The notes under the pieces are model-generated. The model was not told where the DNA came from, did no database searches, and worked only from the letters and a program-made list of their open reading frames with translations. This document shows, piece after piece, positions 1 to 8,311 of a stretch of 64,000 nt of DNA. Positions within the stretch are counted from its first letter, which is position 1; each line of letters begins with the position of its first letter. A program made the translations under genes and the position numbers. This DNA comes from Duganella guangzhouensis. GTDB lineage: Bacteria > Pseudomonadota > Gammaproteobacteria > Burkholderiales > Burkholderiaceae_D. The stretch spans positions 93,102 to 157,101 of the forward strand of contig NZ_WKJK01000017.1 of assembly GCF_009674535.1 (NCBI RefSeq). The letters are read 5' to 3'.

Positions 1-1
1 G

Positions 2-3000
2 AAGGTGTACGTGAAGAACGGCCTGATTACCTGGGAAACCCAGCAAACGGACTATCCGCGCACCCGCCCGGACCTGCCCAATCACGAACCGCGCGGCTGC
101 CCGCGTGGCGCCAGCTATTCCTGGTACGTCTACTCGGCGCAGCGCGTCAAATACCCGATGGTGCGTGGCCGCCTGATGGAAATGTGGCGCGAAGCGCGCC
201 AAACCATGGACCCGGTCACGGCCTGGGATTACGTCAGCCAGGACCCCGAGCGCGCCAAACAATACAAATCGGTGCGCGGCTTGGGCGGCTTTGTGCGCGC
301 CAGCTGGGACGAGGCCAACGAGATGATCGCCGCCGCCAACGCGCTGACCATCAAAAAATATGGGCCGGACCGCATCGTTGGCTTCTCACCGATTCCCGCC
401 ATGTCGATGGTCAGTTACGCCGCCGGCACGCGCTACCTGTCGCTGATCGGTGGCGTGGCGCTGAGCTTTTACGACTGGTACTGCGACCTGCCGCCGGCCA
501 GCCCGCAAGTGTGGGGCGAGCAGACCGACGTGCCGGAATCGGCCGACTGGTACAACTCGACCTATCTGATGGTGTGGGGCTCGAACGTGCCGATGACGCG
601 CACCCCGGATGCCCACTTCTACACCGAGGTGCGCTACAAGGGCACCAAGACGGTCGCGGTATCGTCCGACTTTGGCGAGATGGCCAAATTCGGCGACATC
701 TGGCTGGCGCCGAAGCAGGGCACCGACGCCGCGTTGGCGATGGCGATGGGGCACGTCATCCTCAACGAATACCACAGCAACGGCCAGTCAGCCTATTTCA
801 AGGAATACGCCAAGCAGTACACCGACTTCCCGATGCTGGTGCTGCTGAAAGAGCACAACGGCACGCTGGCGCCGGACTACTTCCTGCGCGCCTCGCACCT
901 GGCCAACAACCTCGATGAAACCAACAACCCGGAATGGAAAACCCTGGTCATCGACGAGCCGTCCGGCCGCATCGTCGCGCCGGCCGGCTCGATCGGCTTC
1001 CGCTGGGGCGAAAGCGGCAAGTGGAATCTGGAGATGAAGGAGGGCGGCAACGGCGCGCCGGTTGATCCGCAACTGTCGCTGCTGGGCCGCAGCGACGAGG
1101 TGGTGGCGGTTGGCTTCCCTTACTTTGGCGGCAAAGACGCCAGCGATCTGCTGCTGCGCAACGTACCGGTCAAGCGTTTGACGTTGGCCGACGGCAGCAG
1201 CGTACTGGTGGCCACCGTGTTCGATCTGACGCTGGCCAACTACGGCATCGAGCGTGGCCTGGGCGGCGGCAACGTCGCCACCAGCTACGACGACGATGTG
1301 CCCTACACGCCGGCCTGGCAACAGAAGCACACCGGCGTCAAGGCCGCCGACGTCATCACCGTGGCGCGCCAGTTCGCGCAAAACGCCGACCAGACGCGCG
1401 GCAAGAGCATGGTGATCGTCGGCGCCGCGCTGAATCACTGGTATCACATGGACATGACCTACCGTGGCATCATCAATATGCTGATGATGTGCGGCTGCAT
1501 CGGCCAATCGGGCGGCGGCTGGGCGCACTACGTGGGACAGGAAAAGCTGCGGCCGCAAACCGGCTGGACCCCGCTGGCGTTCGCGCAGGACTGGAACCGG
1601 CCGATGCGGCAGATGAACGGCACCTCGTTCTTCTATAACCATACCAGCCAATGGCGCCACGAAAAGCTGCACACCGAGGAAATCGCATCTCCATTGGCCG
1701 GGGACGACGTGGCGCCGATGTCGCTGCTGGACTATAACGCCAAGGCCGAGCGCCTCGGCTGGCTGCCATCGGCGCCGCAGCTGCAAACCAATCCGCTGGA
1801 GGTGACACGCGCCGCCGCTGCTGCCGGCGTGAAGCCGGTCGACTACGCAGTCGAGCAGATCAAGCAGGGCAAACTTGAATTCTCGTGCGACGATCCGGAT
1901 AATCCGGCCAACTTCCCGCGCAATATGTTCGTCTGGCGCTCGAATATTCTGGGTAGCTCGGGCAAGGGCCACGAGTACTTCCTCAAATACCTGCTGGGTA
2001 CCCAGAACGCGCTGATGAGCGACGAAAGCGATTGCATCAAGCCGCGCGACGTCAAGGTGCGCCCGGCCGCCGAGGGCAAGCTGGATCTGCTGGTGGTGCT
2101 GGACTTCCGCATGTCGACCACCTGTCTGTACGGCGACATCGTGCTGCCGACCGCCACCTGGTATGAGAAGGATGACCTCAACACCTCGGACATGCACCCC
2201 TTCATCCACCCGCTGTCGGAAGCCGTCAATCCGCTGTGGCAATCGCGCTCGGACTGGGAAATCTACAAGGGCATCGCCAAAAAGTTCGAACAGATCGGCG
2301 GCGCTTACCTCGGCACCCAGCAAGACATCGTTCTCACCCCGCTGATGCATGACACGCCGGGTGAACTAGGCCAGCCGTTCGATCCGAAAGACTGGCGCGC
2401 CGGCGAGTGCGAGCCTGTCCCCGGCAAGACCATGCCCAACTTCACCGTGATTGAGCGCGATTACAGCAAGATCTATCAGAAGTACACTTCGATCGGCCCG
2501 CTGCTGGAATCGATAGGCAACGGCGGAAAGGGCATCAGCTGGAAGACTGCGCACGAAGTCGAAACGCTGCGCGGCATCAACCGCACCGTCACCGCGCCCG
2601 GCGTAGGCCATGGCCAGCCGCGCCTCGACACCGCGATCGACGCCGCCGAAATGATCTTGTCGCTGGCGCCGGAGACCAATGGCCACGTCGCCGTCAAGGC
2701 GTGGGAGGCGCTGTCCAAGATCACCGGCCGCGATCACACCCATTTGGCGCTGCCGCGCGAGCATGACAGCATCCGCTTCCGCGACGTGCAGGCGCAGCCG
2801 CGCAAAATCATCTCGTCCCCGACGTGGTCCGGGCTGGAGTCGGAAGAAGTCAGCTACAACGCCTGCTACACCAATGTGCATGAGCTGATCCCATGGCGCA
2901 CCATCACCGGCCGCCAGCAGTTCTACCAGGACCACCGCTGGATGCGCGATTTCGGCGAAGGGCTGTGCGTGTACAAACCGGCGATCAACACCAAGACCAC

Positions 3001-3520
3001 CACCGCCATGCTGGGCGCCAAACCGAATGGGAATAAAGAAATCGCGCTGAACTTCATCACGCCGCACCAGAAGTGGGGCATCCACTCGACCTACTCGGAC
3101 AATCTGCGCATGCTGACCCTGTCGCGCGGCGGTCCGCACGTGTGGCTGTCGGAGGTGGACGCCAAGGCGGCCGGCATCGTCGACAACGACTGGATCGAAG
3201 TCTTCAACGTCAACGGCACGCTGACCGCGCGCGCCATCGTCAGCCAGCGGGTGCCGGAAGGGATGACGCTGATGTACCACGCACAGGAAAAAATCATCAA
3301 CGTGCCCGGCTCCGAACAATCCGGCAAGCGTGGCGGCATTCATAACTCGGTGACGCGCGCCGTCACCAAGCCAACCCACATGATCGGCGGCTATGCCCAG
3401 CTGTCGTGGGGCTTCAATTACTACGGCACGGTGGGATCGAACCGCGATGAATTCGTGCTGGTGCGGAAAATGAACAAGATCGACTGGCTGGAAGGCCCAC
3501 TGCAAGGAGCAAATGAATGA
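2..3520 (+). CDS. narG: Respiratory nitrate reductase, alpha subunit (5' end cut by window)
   Basis: Catalytic molybdoenzyme subunit of the membrane-bound nitrate reductase; it reduces nitrate to nitrite in the cytoplasm with electrons from NarH. The reading frame is open from the first base and begins inside the conserved KVYVKNGLITWETQ segment, so roughly 50-60 N-terminal residues, including most of the FS0 cluster ligands, lie outside the window. The ESADWYNSTY stretch matches the region that holds the molybdenum-ligating aspartate of E. coli NarG, and WGSNVPMTRTPDAHF is a family hallmark. About 1170 residues remain of a usual 1240. The stop codon overlaps the narH start (ATGA at 3517-3520), so the two are translationally coupled. 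Any narK genes or an FNR-dependent promoter would be upstream, unseen. Identity is very secure. Confidence 0.98.
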   Translation, partial: KVYVKNGLITWETQQTDYPRTRPDLPNHEPRGCPRGASYSWYVYSAQRVKYPMVRGRLMEMWREARQTMDPVTAWDYVSQDPERAKQYKSVRGLGGFVRASWDEANEMIAAANALTIKKYGPDRIVGFSPIPAMSMVSYAAGTRYLSLIGGVALSFYDWYCDLPPASPQVWGEQTDVPESADWYNSTYLMVWGSNVPMTRTPDAHFYTEVRYKGTKTVAVSSDFGEMAKFGDIWLAPKQGTDAALAMAMGHVILNEYHSNGQSAYFKEYAKQYTDFPMLVLLKEHNGTLAPDYFLRASHLANNLDETNNPEWKTLVIDEPSGRIVAPAGSIGFRWGESGKWNLEMKEGGNGAPVDPQLSLLGRSDEVVAVGFPYFGGKDASDLLLRNVPVKRLTLADGSSVLVATVFDLTLANYGIERGLGGGNVATSYDDDVPYTPAWQQKHTGVKAADVITVARQFAQNADQTRGKSMVIVGAALNHWYHMDMTYRGIINMLMMCGCIGQSGGGWAHYVGQEKLRPQTGWTPLAFAQDWNRPMRQMNGTSFFYNHTSQWRHEKLHTEEIASPLAGDDVAPMSLLDYNAKAERLGWLPSAPQLQTNPLEVTRAAAAAGVKPVDYAVEQIKQGKLEFSCDDPDNPANFPRNMFVWRSNILGSSGKGHEYFLKYLLGTQNALMSDESDCIKPRDVKVRPAAEGKLDLLVVLDFRMSTTCLYGDIVLPTATWYEKDDLNTSDMHPFIHPLSEAVNPLWQSRSDWEIYKGIAKKFEQIGGAYLGTQQDIVLTPLMHDTPGELGQPFDPKDWRAGECEPVPGKTMPNFTVIERDYSKIYQKYTSIGPLLESIGNGGKGISWKTAHEVETLRGINRTVTAPGVGHGQPRLDTAIDAAEMILSLAPETNGHVAVKAWEALSKITGRDHTHLALPREHDSIRFRDVQAQPRKIISSPTWSGLESEEVSYNACYTNVHELIPWRTITGRQQFYQDHRWMRDFGEGLCVYKPAINTKTTTAMLGAKPNGNKEIALNFITPHQKWGIHSTYSDNLRMLTLSRGGPHVWLSEVDAKAAGIVDNDWIEVFNVNGTLTARAIVSQRVPEGMTLMYHAQEKIINVPGSEQSGKRGGIHNSVTRAVTKPTHMIGGYAQLSWGFNYYGTVGSNRDEFVLVRKMNKIDWLEGPLQGANE

Positions 3521-5073
3521 AGATCAGAGCGCAAATCGGCATGGTGCTGAACCTGGACAAATGCATCGGTTGCCATACCTGTTCGGTCACCTGCAAGAAC
3601 GTCTGGACCAGCCGTGATGGCGTTGAATACGCATGGTTCAACAACGTCGAGACCAAGCCCGGCATCGGCTATCCGAAGCACTGGGAAGATCAGAATAAAT
3701 GGAACGGCGGCTGGCGCCGCACCGACAGCGGCAAGATCGAGCCGCGCCAGGGCAGCCGGCTCAAGATCCTGGCGCAGATCTTCGCCAATCCGAACCTGCC
3801 CAACATCGACGAATACTACGAACCGTTCACCTACGACTACGAGCGCCTGCAAAACGCGCCGCTGTCGCAAACGCCGCCCACCGCGCGCCCGATCTCTGTC
3901 CTCACCGGCAAAAAGATGGACAAGATCGAGTGGGGGCCGAATTGGGAGGATGACCTGGGCGGCGAATTTGCCCAGCGCAGCCAGGACACGCTGTTCGAAA
4001 ACGTGCAGAAGGAGATGTACGGCACCTTTGAAAACACCTTCATGATGTATCTGCCGCGTCTTTGCGAGCATTGCCTGAATCCCGCGTGCGTGGCATCTTG
4101 CCCATCCGGCTCGGTGTACAAGCGCGAGGACGATGGCATTGTGCTGATCGATCAGGACAAGTGCCGTGGCTGGCGCATGTGCATCTCCGGCTGCCCGTAC
4201 AAAAAGATTTACTACAATTGGTCGTCCGGCAAAGCCGAGAAGTGCACCTTCTGCTACCCGCGCATCGAAGCCGGCCAGCCGACCGTGTGCTCCGAGACTT
4301 GCGTGGGCCGCATCCGCTACCTCGGCGTGCTGCTGTACGACGCCGACAAGATCGAAGCCGCCGCCTCGGTGGCCGATCCGCGCGACCTGTACCCGTCGCA
4401 ACTGGAGCTGTTCCTCGATCCGCACGATCCCGAGGTGATCGCCGAAGCGCGCCGCCAGGGCATCCCCGATTCGTGGCTGGAGTCGGCCCAGCGTTCGCCG
4501 GTGTACAAGATGGCGGTCGAGTGGAAGGTGGCATTCCCGCTGCATCCCGAATACCGCACCTTGCCGATGGTGTGGTACATCCCGCCGCTGTCGCCGATCC
4601 AGGCCGCCGCCGAAGCGGGCCACATGGGCAAGAACGGCATCCTGCCCGACACGCAAAGCCTGCGCATTCCGCTGCAATACCTGGCCAACCTGCTGACCGC
4701 CGGTGACCAGCCGCCCGTGATCAAGGCACTGGACCGCATGCTGGCGATGCGCGCCTACATGCGCAGCAAGAGCGTGGCCGGCCAGCCGGATCTGGAGGTG
4801 CTGCGCCAGGTCGGCCTCGACGCCGCCACGGTGGAAGACATGTACCACATCATGGCGATCGCCAATTACGAAGACCGCTTCGTCATCCCGAGCAGCCACA
4901 AGGAGATGGCCGAGGACAGCTTCAACGACAAGGGCAGCTGCGGTTTTAGCTTCGGCAACGGCTGCTCGGATGGCGTCAGCGACGCCAGCCTGTTCGGCAA
5001 GCGCAAGCACGGCTCGGAGATCTTCATGATGATGCCGAAGTCGCGTAAAAAGAAGGAGAACGCAGATGCCTAA
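3517..5073 (+). CDS. narH: Respiratory nitrate reductase, beta (iron-sulfur) subunit
   Basis: Electron-transfer subunit that carries electrons from haem b in NarI to NarG. The 518-residue length is normal. Four cysteine groups are visible: CIGCHTCSVTC (Cys16, 19, 22, 26), CEHCLNPACVASCP, CRGWRMCISGCPYKK and CTFCYPRIEAGQPTVCSETC. The tryptophan in CRGW replaces a cysteine, as is standard in NarH, giving three [4Fe-4S] clusters and one [3Fe-4S] cluster. The start ATG overlaps the narG stop, and the 3' end overlaps narJ by 8 bases, so narGHJ is translated as one coupled unit. The C-terminal tail is rich in Lys/Arg (SRKKKENADA). No anomalies. Confidence 0.98.
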   Translation: MKIRAQIGMVLNLDKCIGCHTCSVTCKNVWTSRDGVEYAWFNNVETKPGIGYPKHWEDQNKWNGGWRRTDSGKIEPRQGSRLKILAQIFANPNLPNIDEYYEPFTYDYERLQNAPLSQTPPTARPISVLTGKKMDKIEWGPNWEDDLGGEFAQRSQDTLFENVQKEMYGTFENTFMMYLPRLCEHCLNPACVASCPSGSVYKREDDGIVLIDQDKCRGWRMCISGCPYKKIYYNWSSGKAEKCTFCYPRIEAGQPTVCSETCVGRIRYLGVLLYDADKIEAAASVADPRDLYPSQLELFLDPHDPEVIAEARRQGIPDSWLESAQRSPVYKMAVEWKVAFPLHPEYRTLPMVWYIPPLSPIQAAAEAGHMGKNGILPDTQSLRIPLQYLANLLTAGDQPPVIKALDRMLAMRAYMRSKSVAGQPDLEVLRQVGLDAATVEDMYHIMAIANYEDRFVIPSSHKEMAEDSFNDKGSCGFSFGNGCSDGVSDASLFGKRKHGSEIFMMMPKSRKKKENADA

Positions 5074-5749
5074 CCCCGCCTACCAAGTCTTGTCGGCGTT
5101 GTTGCAGTACCCGGAGCCCGAGCTGGTGGCCGCGCAGGCCGAATTGAGCGCGCTGCTGGCCGGGCAGCAGCCCGCGTGGCACGCTGCGCTGGCCGATTTG
5201 CTGGCCCACTTCGCCACCAAGCCGCTGATCGAACTTCAGCAGGAATACGTGCTGACCTTTGACCGCAATCCGTCGCACTCGCTGCACCTGTTCGAGCATA
5301 TCTACGGCGAGTCGCGCGATCGCGGCCAGGCCATGGTCGACCTGATGGAAGAATATCGTCGGCATGGCCTGCAAATGGTCGGCGACGACCTGCCGGACTA
5401 TGTGCCGCTGTTCCTCGAATTCCTGTCGCAGCAGACCACCGCCGACGCCGAACGGCTGCTGGGCGACGCGATCCACGTGCTGGCCCACATCGGCCGCAAG
5501 CTGCGCGCCAACGGCAGCCCGTACGCCGCCGTGTTCGACGTGCTGCAAACCGAAACCAGCGTGCAGGCCGAGGAACTGAGCGGACCGCCGGTGCGCGACA
5601 TGGACGAGGCGCTGGAAACCTTCGGCCCCGGCGCCGACGGCATCGAACCGCTGCTGAAGCCCGGCGGCATGCCCGGCACCGGCCCGCTGCCCGGTGGCGC
5701 GCACCCGATCAACTTCTACCCCAAGGCGACGGCGCCGCAGCGTCATTAA
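5066..5749 (+). CDS. narJ: Nitrate reductase molybdenum cofactor assembly chaperone
   Basis: System-specific chaperone of the TorD/DmsD/NarJ fold. It binds apo-NarG and allows insertion of the molybdenum cofactor and the FS0 cluster before NarGH docks on NarI. The protein has 227 residues, the normal length, and is helical with the NarJ-type core (NPSHSLHLFEHIYGESRDRG, roughly residues 69-88, followed by DLPDYVPLFLEFL). It starts 8 bases inside narH, behind a GGAG Shine-Dalgarno sequence at about 5054. The C-terminal 50 residues are Gly/Pro-rich and end in a HPINFYP stretch, as in other proteobacterial NarJ. It lies between narH and narI, the canonical position. Confidence 0.95.
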   Translation: MPNPAYQVLSALLQYPEPELVAAQAELSALLAGQQPAWHAALADLLAHFATKPLIELQQEYVLTFDRNPSHSLHLFEHIYGESRDRGQAMVDLMEEYRRHGLQMVGDDLPDYVPLFLEFLSQQTTADAERLLGDAIHVLAHIGRKLRANGSPYAAVFDVLQTETSVQAEELSGPPVRDMDEALETFGPGADGIEPLLKPGGMPGTGPLPGGAHPINFYPKATAPQRH

Positions 5750-5759
5750 GGAGACTGCC

Positions 5760-6443
5760 ATGAACTATCTGCACCAATTCCTGTTCGGGATCTATCCCTA
5801 CATCGCGCTGGCGATCTTCCTGCTCGGCAGCCTGATACGCTTCGACCGCGAACAGTACACCTGGAAATCCGAATCCAGCCAGACCCTGAACACCGGCATG
5901 CTGCGCCTCGGCAGCCCGCTGTTCCACGTCGGCGTACTGGGGCTGTTGTTCGGCCACGCCGCCGGCCTGCTGACCCCCGTATGGGTGTGGGACACGCTGG
6001 GCGTCAGCCACAGCACCAAGCAACTGGTGGCGATGATCGCCGGTGGCCTGATGGGGTCCATGTGCCTGCTGGGCCTCCTGATGCTGCTGGCGCGCCGCTT
6101 CAGCAACGATAGGGTACGCGCCCGCAGCACCTTCAAGGACAAGCTGGTGCTGCTTTGGCTGCTGGCCACGCTGCTGCTTGGACTGTCGTCGATCTTTGTC
6201 TCGGCCGGCCACCTGGATGGCCACATGATGGTGCTGCTGATGACCTGGGCCCAGCACATCGTCACCCTGCGTGGCGACGCCGCCGGCTTCATCGAAAGCG
6301 CGCCGCTGATCTTCAAGCTGCACCTGTTCATGGGCATGTCGCTGTTCGTGATCTTCCCGTTCACCCGGCTGGTGCATGTGTGGAGCGGCTTCGGCGCCGT
6401 CGCTTATCTGAATCGCGCCTATCAACTGGTGCGCCCACGCTAA
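5760..6443 (+). CDS. narI: Respiratory nitrate reductase, gamma (cytochrome b) subunit
   Basis: Integral membrane dihaem cytochrome b that oxidises quinol at the periplasmic side and passes electrons to NarH. Translation is set at ATG 5760, behind AAGGAG, giving 227 residues; the frame stays open upstream inside narJ but that stretch has no family match. Five hydrophobic helices are visible. Haem ligands stand out: His56 and His66 (PLFHVGVLGLLFGH) fall exactly on the E. coli numbering, and His188 and His206 (KLHLFMG, RLVHVWSG) are one residue off. Lies 10 bases after the narJ stop in the narGHJI operon. Confidence 0.97.
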   Translation: MNYLHQFLFGIYPYIALAIFLLGSLIRFDREQYTWKSESSQTLNTGMLRLGSPLFHVGVLGLLFGHAAGLLTPVWVWDTLGVSHSTKQLVAMIAGGLMGSMCLLGLLMLLARRFSNDRVRARSTFKDKLVLLWLLATLLLGLSSIFVSAGHLDGHMMVLLMTWAQHIVTLRGDAAGFIESAPLIFKLHLFMGMSLFVIFPFTRLVHVWSGFGAVAYLNRAYQLVRPR

Positions 6444-6453
6444 GGAGAACGTC

Positions 6454-7200
6454 ATGGGAATCGCAGTCAACGGCATCGACATCGACGACCGCGTCATCGA
6501 CGCTGAAATCGGCCACCATCAACAGGCCGACAATCCGCTGATGCAGGCGGTGCACGAAGTGGTGCTGCGCCAGGTGCTGCTGGACGAGGCGCGCCGGCTC
6601 GGCATCACCGAAGGCAGCGACGACGACCGCATCGAAGCGCTGTTCGCGCGCGAGGTCACGGTGCCGGAGGCCGACGAGGAAAGCTGCTTGCGCTACTACC
6701 TGGCGCACGCCGAGCGCTTTCGCAGCGGCGACCTGGTGGAAGCGCGTCACATCCTGTTTCAGGTGACGCCATCGGCGCCGCTGGAACTGCTGCGCCAAAC
6801 CGCCGACGCCATCCTGGCCGCGCTGCAGGCGCAGCCCGAGCGCTTTGCCGAACTGGCGGCGCAGTATTCGAACTGCCCGTCCGGCGCCATCGGCGGCAGC
6901 CTGGGACAGCTGGCGCGCGGCCAATGTGTGCCGGAGTTCGACGAATTGCTGTTCCGCCTGCAGCCGGGCGAACTGGCCGGGCGCCTGCTGGAAACCCGCT
7001 TCGGCCTGCACATCGTGCAGGCGCAACGCCGCGTCGACGGCGAGGTGATCCCGTTCGCCACCGTGCGGACCCAGATCGCCGACCAACTGCGGCGGCAGGC
7101 GTGGCAGCGCGCGCTGCACCAGTACCTTCACCTGCTGGTCGGCCGCGCCGACATCGCAGGCGTGGCGCTGGAAGGCACAAGCTCGCCGCTGGTGCAATAG
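6454..7200 (+). CDS. Parvulin-type peptidyl-prolyl cis-trans isomerase of the nar operon
   Basis: A 248-residue protein with a parvulin (rotamase) domain at about residues 95-195, seen in VEARHILFQV, the FAELAAQYSNCPSGAIGGSLG block and the FGLHIVQAQRR end. The N-terminal 90 residues are helical and resemble the chaperone-like arm of SurA/NifM-type proteins. There is no signal peptide, so it should act in the cytoplasm, unlike SurA or PpiD. It starts 10 bases after narI with a strong AAGGAG site, so it is the fifth gene of the nar operon; parvulins are known at this position in other proteobacterial nar operons. A role in folding or maturing NarGHI is inference from context. The domain call is secure, the client is not. 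Confidence 0.85.
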   Translation: MGIAVNGIDIDDRVIDAEIGHHQQADNPLMQAVHEVVLRQVLLDEARRLGITEGSDDDRIEALFAREVTVPEADEESCLRYYLAHAERFRSGDLVEARHILFQVTPSAPLELLRQTADAILAALQAQPERFAELAAQYSNCPSGAIGGSLGQLARGQCVPEFDELLFRLQPGELAGRLLETRFGLHIVQAQRRVDGEVIPFATVRTQIADQLRRQAWQRALHQYLHLLVGRADIAGVALEGTSSPLVQ

Positions 7201-7263
7201 GCATAAAGAACTAGGCCGGCTCGGTCGTCCTGCGCAGTGGCAGACGTCGGGCTGGCCGCTACA

Positions 7264-7278
7264 ATGGTGATACACCAT
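7264..7278. promoter_or_regulatory. Perfect inverted repeat in the moaA leader
   Basis: ATGGTG-ATA-CACCAT, a 6-3-6 perfect inverted repeat, ends 19 bases before the moaA start. It overlaps TACAAT at 7260-7265, which could serve as a -10 element, although no convincing -35 is visible at the right distance. It could be an operator or an RNA hairpin near the ribosome site. A random short palindrome is possible. Confidence 0.3.
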
Positions 7279-7297
7279 ACAAGACAGGAGAGCGACG

Positions 7298-8272
7298 ATG
7301 TTAAGCGACCGTTTTGGTCGATCGATCGACTATCTGCGGGTGTCGGTGACGGATCGCTGCGATCTGCGCTGCACTTACTGCATGCCCAAGGATTACAAGG
7401 GCTACGAAGATCCGCCGGACTGGCTGACCTTTAGCGAAATCGAGCGCGTGGTGGCGGCCTTCGCCCGACTCGGCACCGCGCGCGTGCGGCTGACCGGCGG
7501 CGAGCCGCTGACCCGGCGCCACATTCCCCAACTGGCCTCGCGCCTATCCTCGCTGCCCGGCATCCGCGACCTGTCGCTGTCCACCAATGGCACCCGGCTG
7601 GCACGCTATGCCGAAGCGTTGAAGGCGGCCGGCGTCCATCGCGTCAACGTCAGCCTGGACACGCTGGACCGCGACTGCATGGCCAGCATCACCGGGCGTG
7701 ACTGCCTGCCGCTGGTGCTGCAAGGACTGCAGGCCGCCAAGGCGGCCGGGCTGGCGCCGATCAAGATCAATATGGTGGCCATGCGCGGCGTTAATGACGC
7801 CGACATCGACGCCATGGCCGCGTTCTGCATCGAACAGCGGTTCATGCTGCGGCTGATCGAAGTGATGCCGATGGGGGCGACCGGCCAGAATGCGGCTTAC
7901 CTGAACCTGGCGCCGGTGCAGGCGCGGCTGGCCGCCAAATTCGGCCTCAAGCCGCAGGCGCTGGAACTGGGGGGCGGGCCGGCGCGCTACTGGGCCACGG
8001 CCGACGGCCAGGCCAGCATCGGCTACATCACACCGCTGTCGCAGCACTTCTGCGCCAGCTGCAACCGGGTGCGCTTGTCGGTCGACGGCACGCTGTATTT
8101 GTGTCTGGGCCAGGAGCAGCAGTATCCGTTGCGGCCACTGCTGCGCGGCGGCGCCAGTGACGCCGAGCTGGAACAGGCGATCCGGGACGCGATCGAATTG
8201 AAGCCGCGCGAGCACGATTTCCATCGTCAGCCGGACAAGATCGTCCGCTTCATGTCGCAGACCGGCGGCTGA
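7298..8272 (+). CDS. moaA: GTP 3',8-cyclase (molybdenum cofactor biosynthesis protein A)
   Basis: Radical-SAM enzyme that, with MoaC, turns GTP into cyclic pyranopterin monophosphate, the first step of molybdopterin synthesis. It has 324 residues. The N-terminal radical-SAM cluster motif is CDLRCTYC (Cys21, 25, 28), followed by LTGGEPL. The C-terminal second [4Fe-4S] cluster ligands are visible in CASCNRVRLSVDGTLYLC. The usual C-terminal GG is present (QTGG), which is needed for activity in characterised MoaA. The start is at ATG 7298 behind ACAGGAG. It follows the nar operon by about 100 bases and supplies the cofactor that NarG needs, so the pairing makes functional sense. Confidence 0.97.
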   Translation: MLSDRFGRSIDYLRVSVTDRCDLRCTYCMPKDYKGYEDPPDWLTFSEIERVVAAFARLGTARVRLTGGEPLTRRHIPQLASRLSSLPGIRDLSLSTNGTRLARYAEALKAAGVHRVNVSLDTLDRDCMASITGRDCLPLVLQGLQAAKAAGLAPIKINMVAMRGVNDADIDAMAAFCIEQRFMLRLIEVMPMGATGQNAAYLNLAPVQARLAAKFGLKPQALELGGGPARYWATADGQASIGYITPLSQHFCASCNRVRLSVDGTLYLCLGQEQQYPLRPLLRGGASDAELEQAIRDAIELKPREHDFHRQPDKIVRFMSQTGG

Positions 8273-8311
8273 CGGCGCCGTGTATACTGCCCGCACCTAC
8301 ACGGAGAGTCC

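Noticed and set aside
788..2350. Long open frame on the minus strand opposite narG
   Set aside because: It has no recognisable domain, is rich in Arg/His/Ala/Gln and mirrors the GC-biased third positions of narG, which is a clear coding gene.
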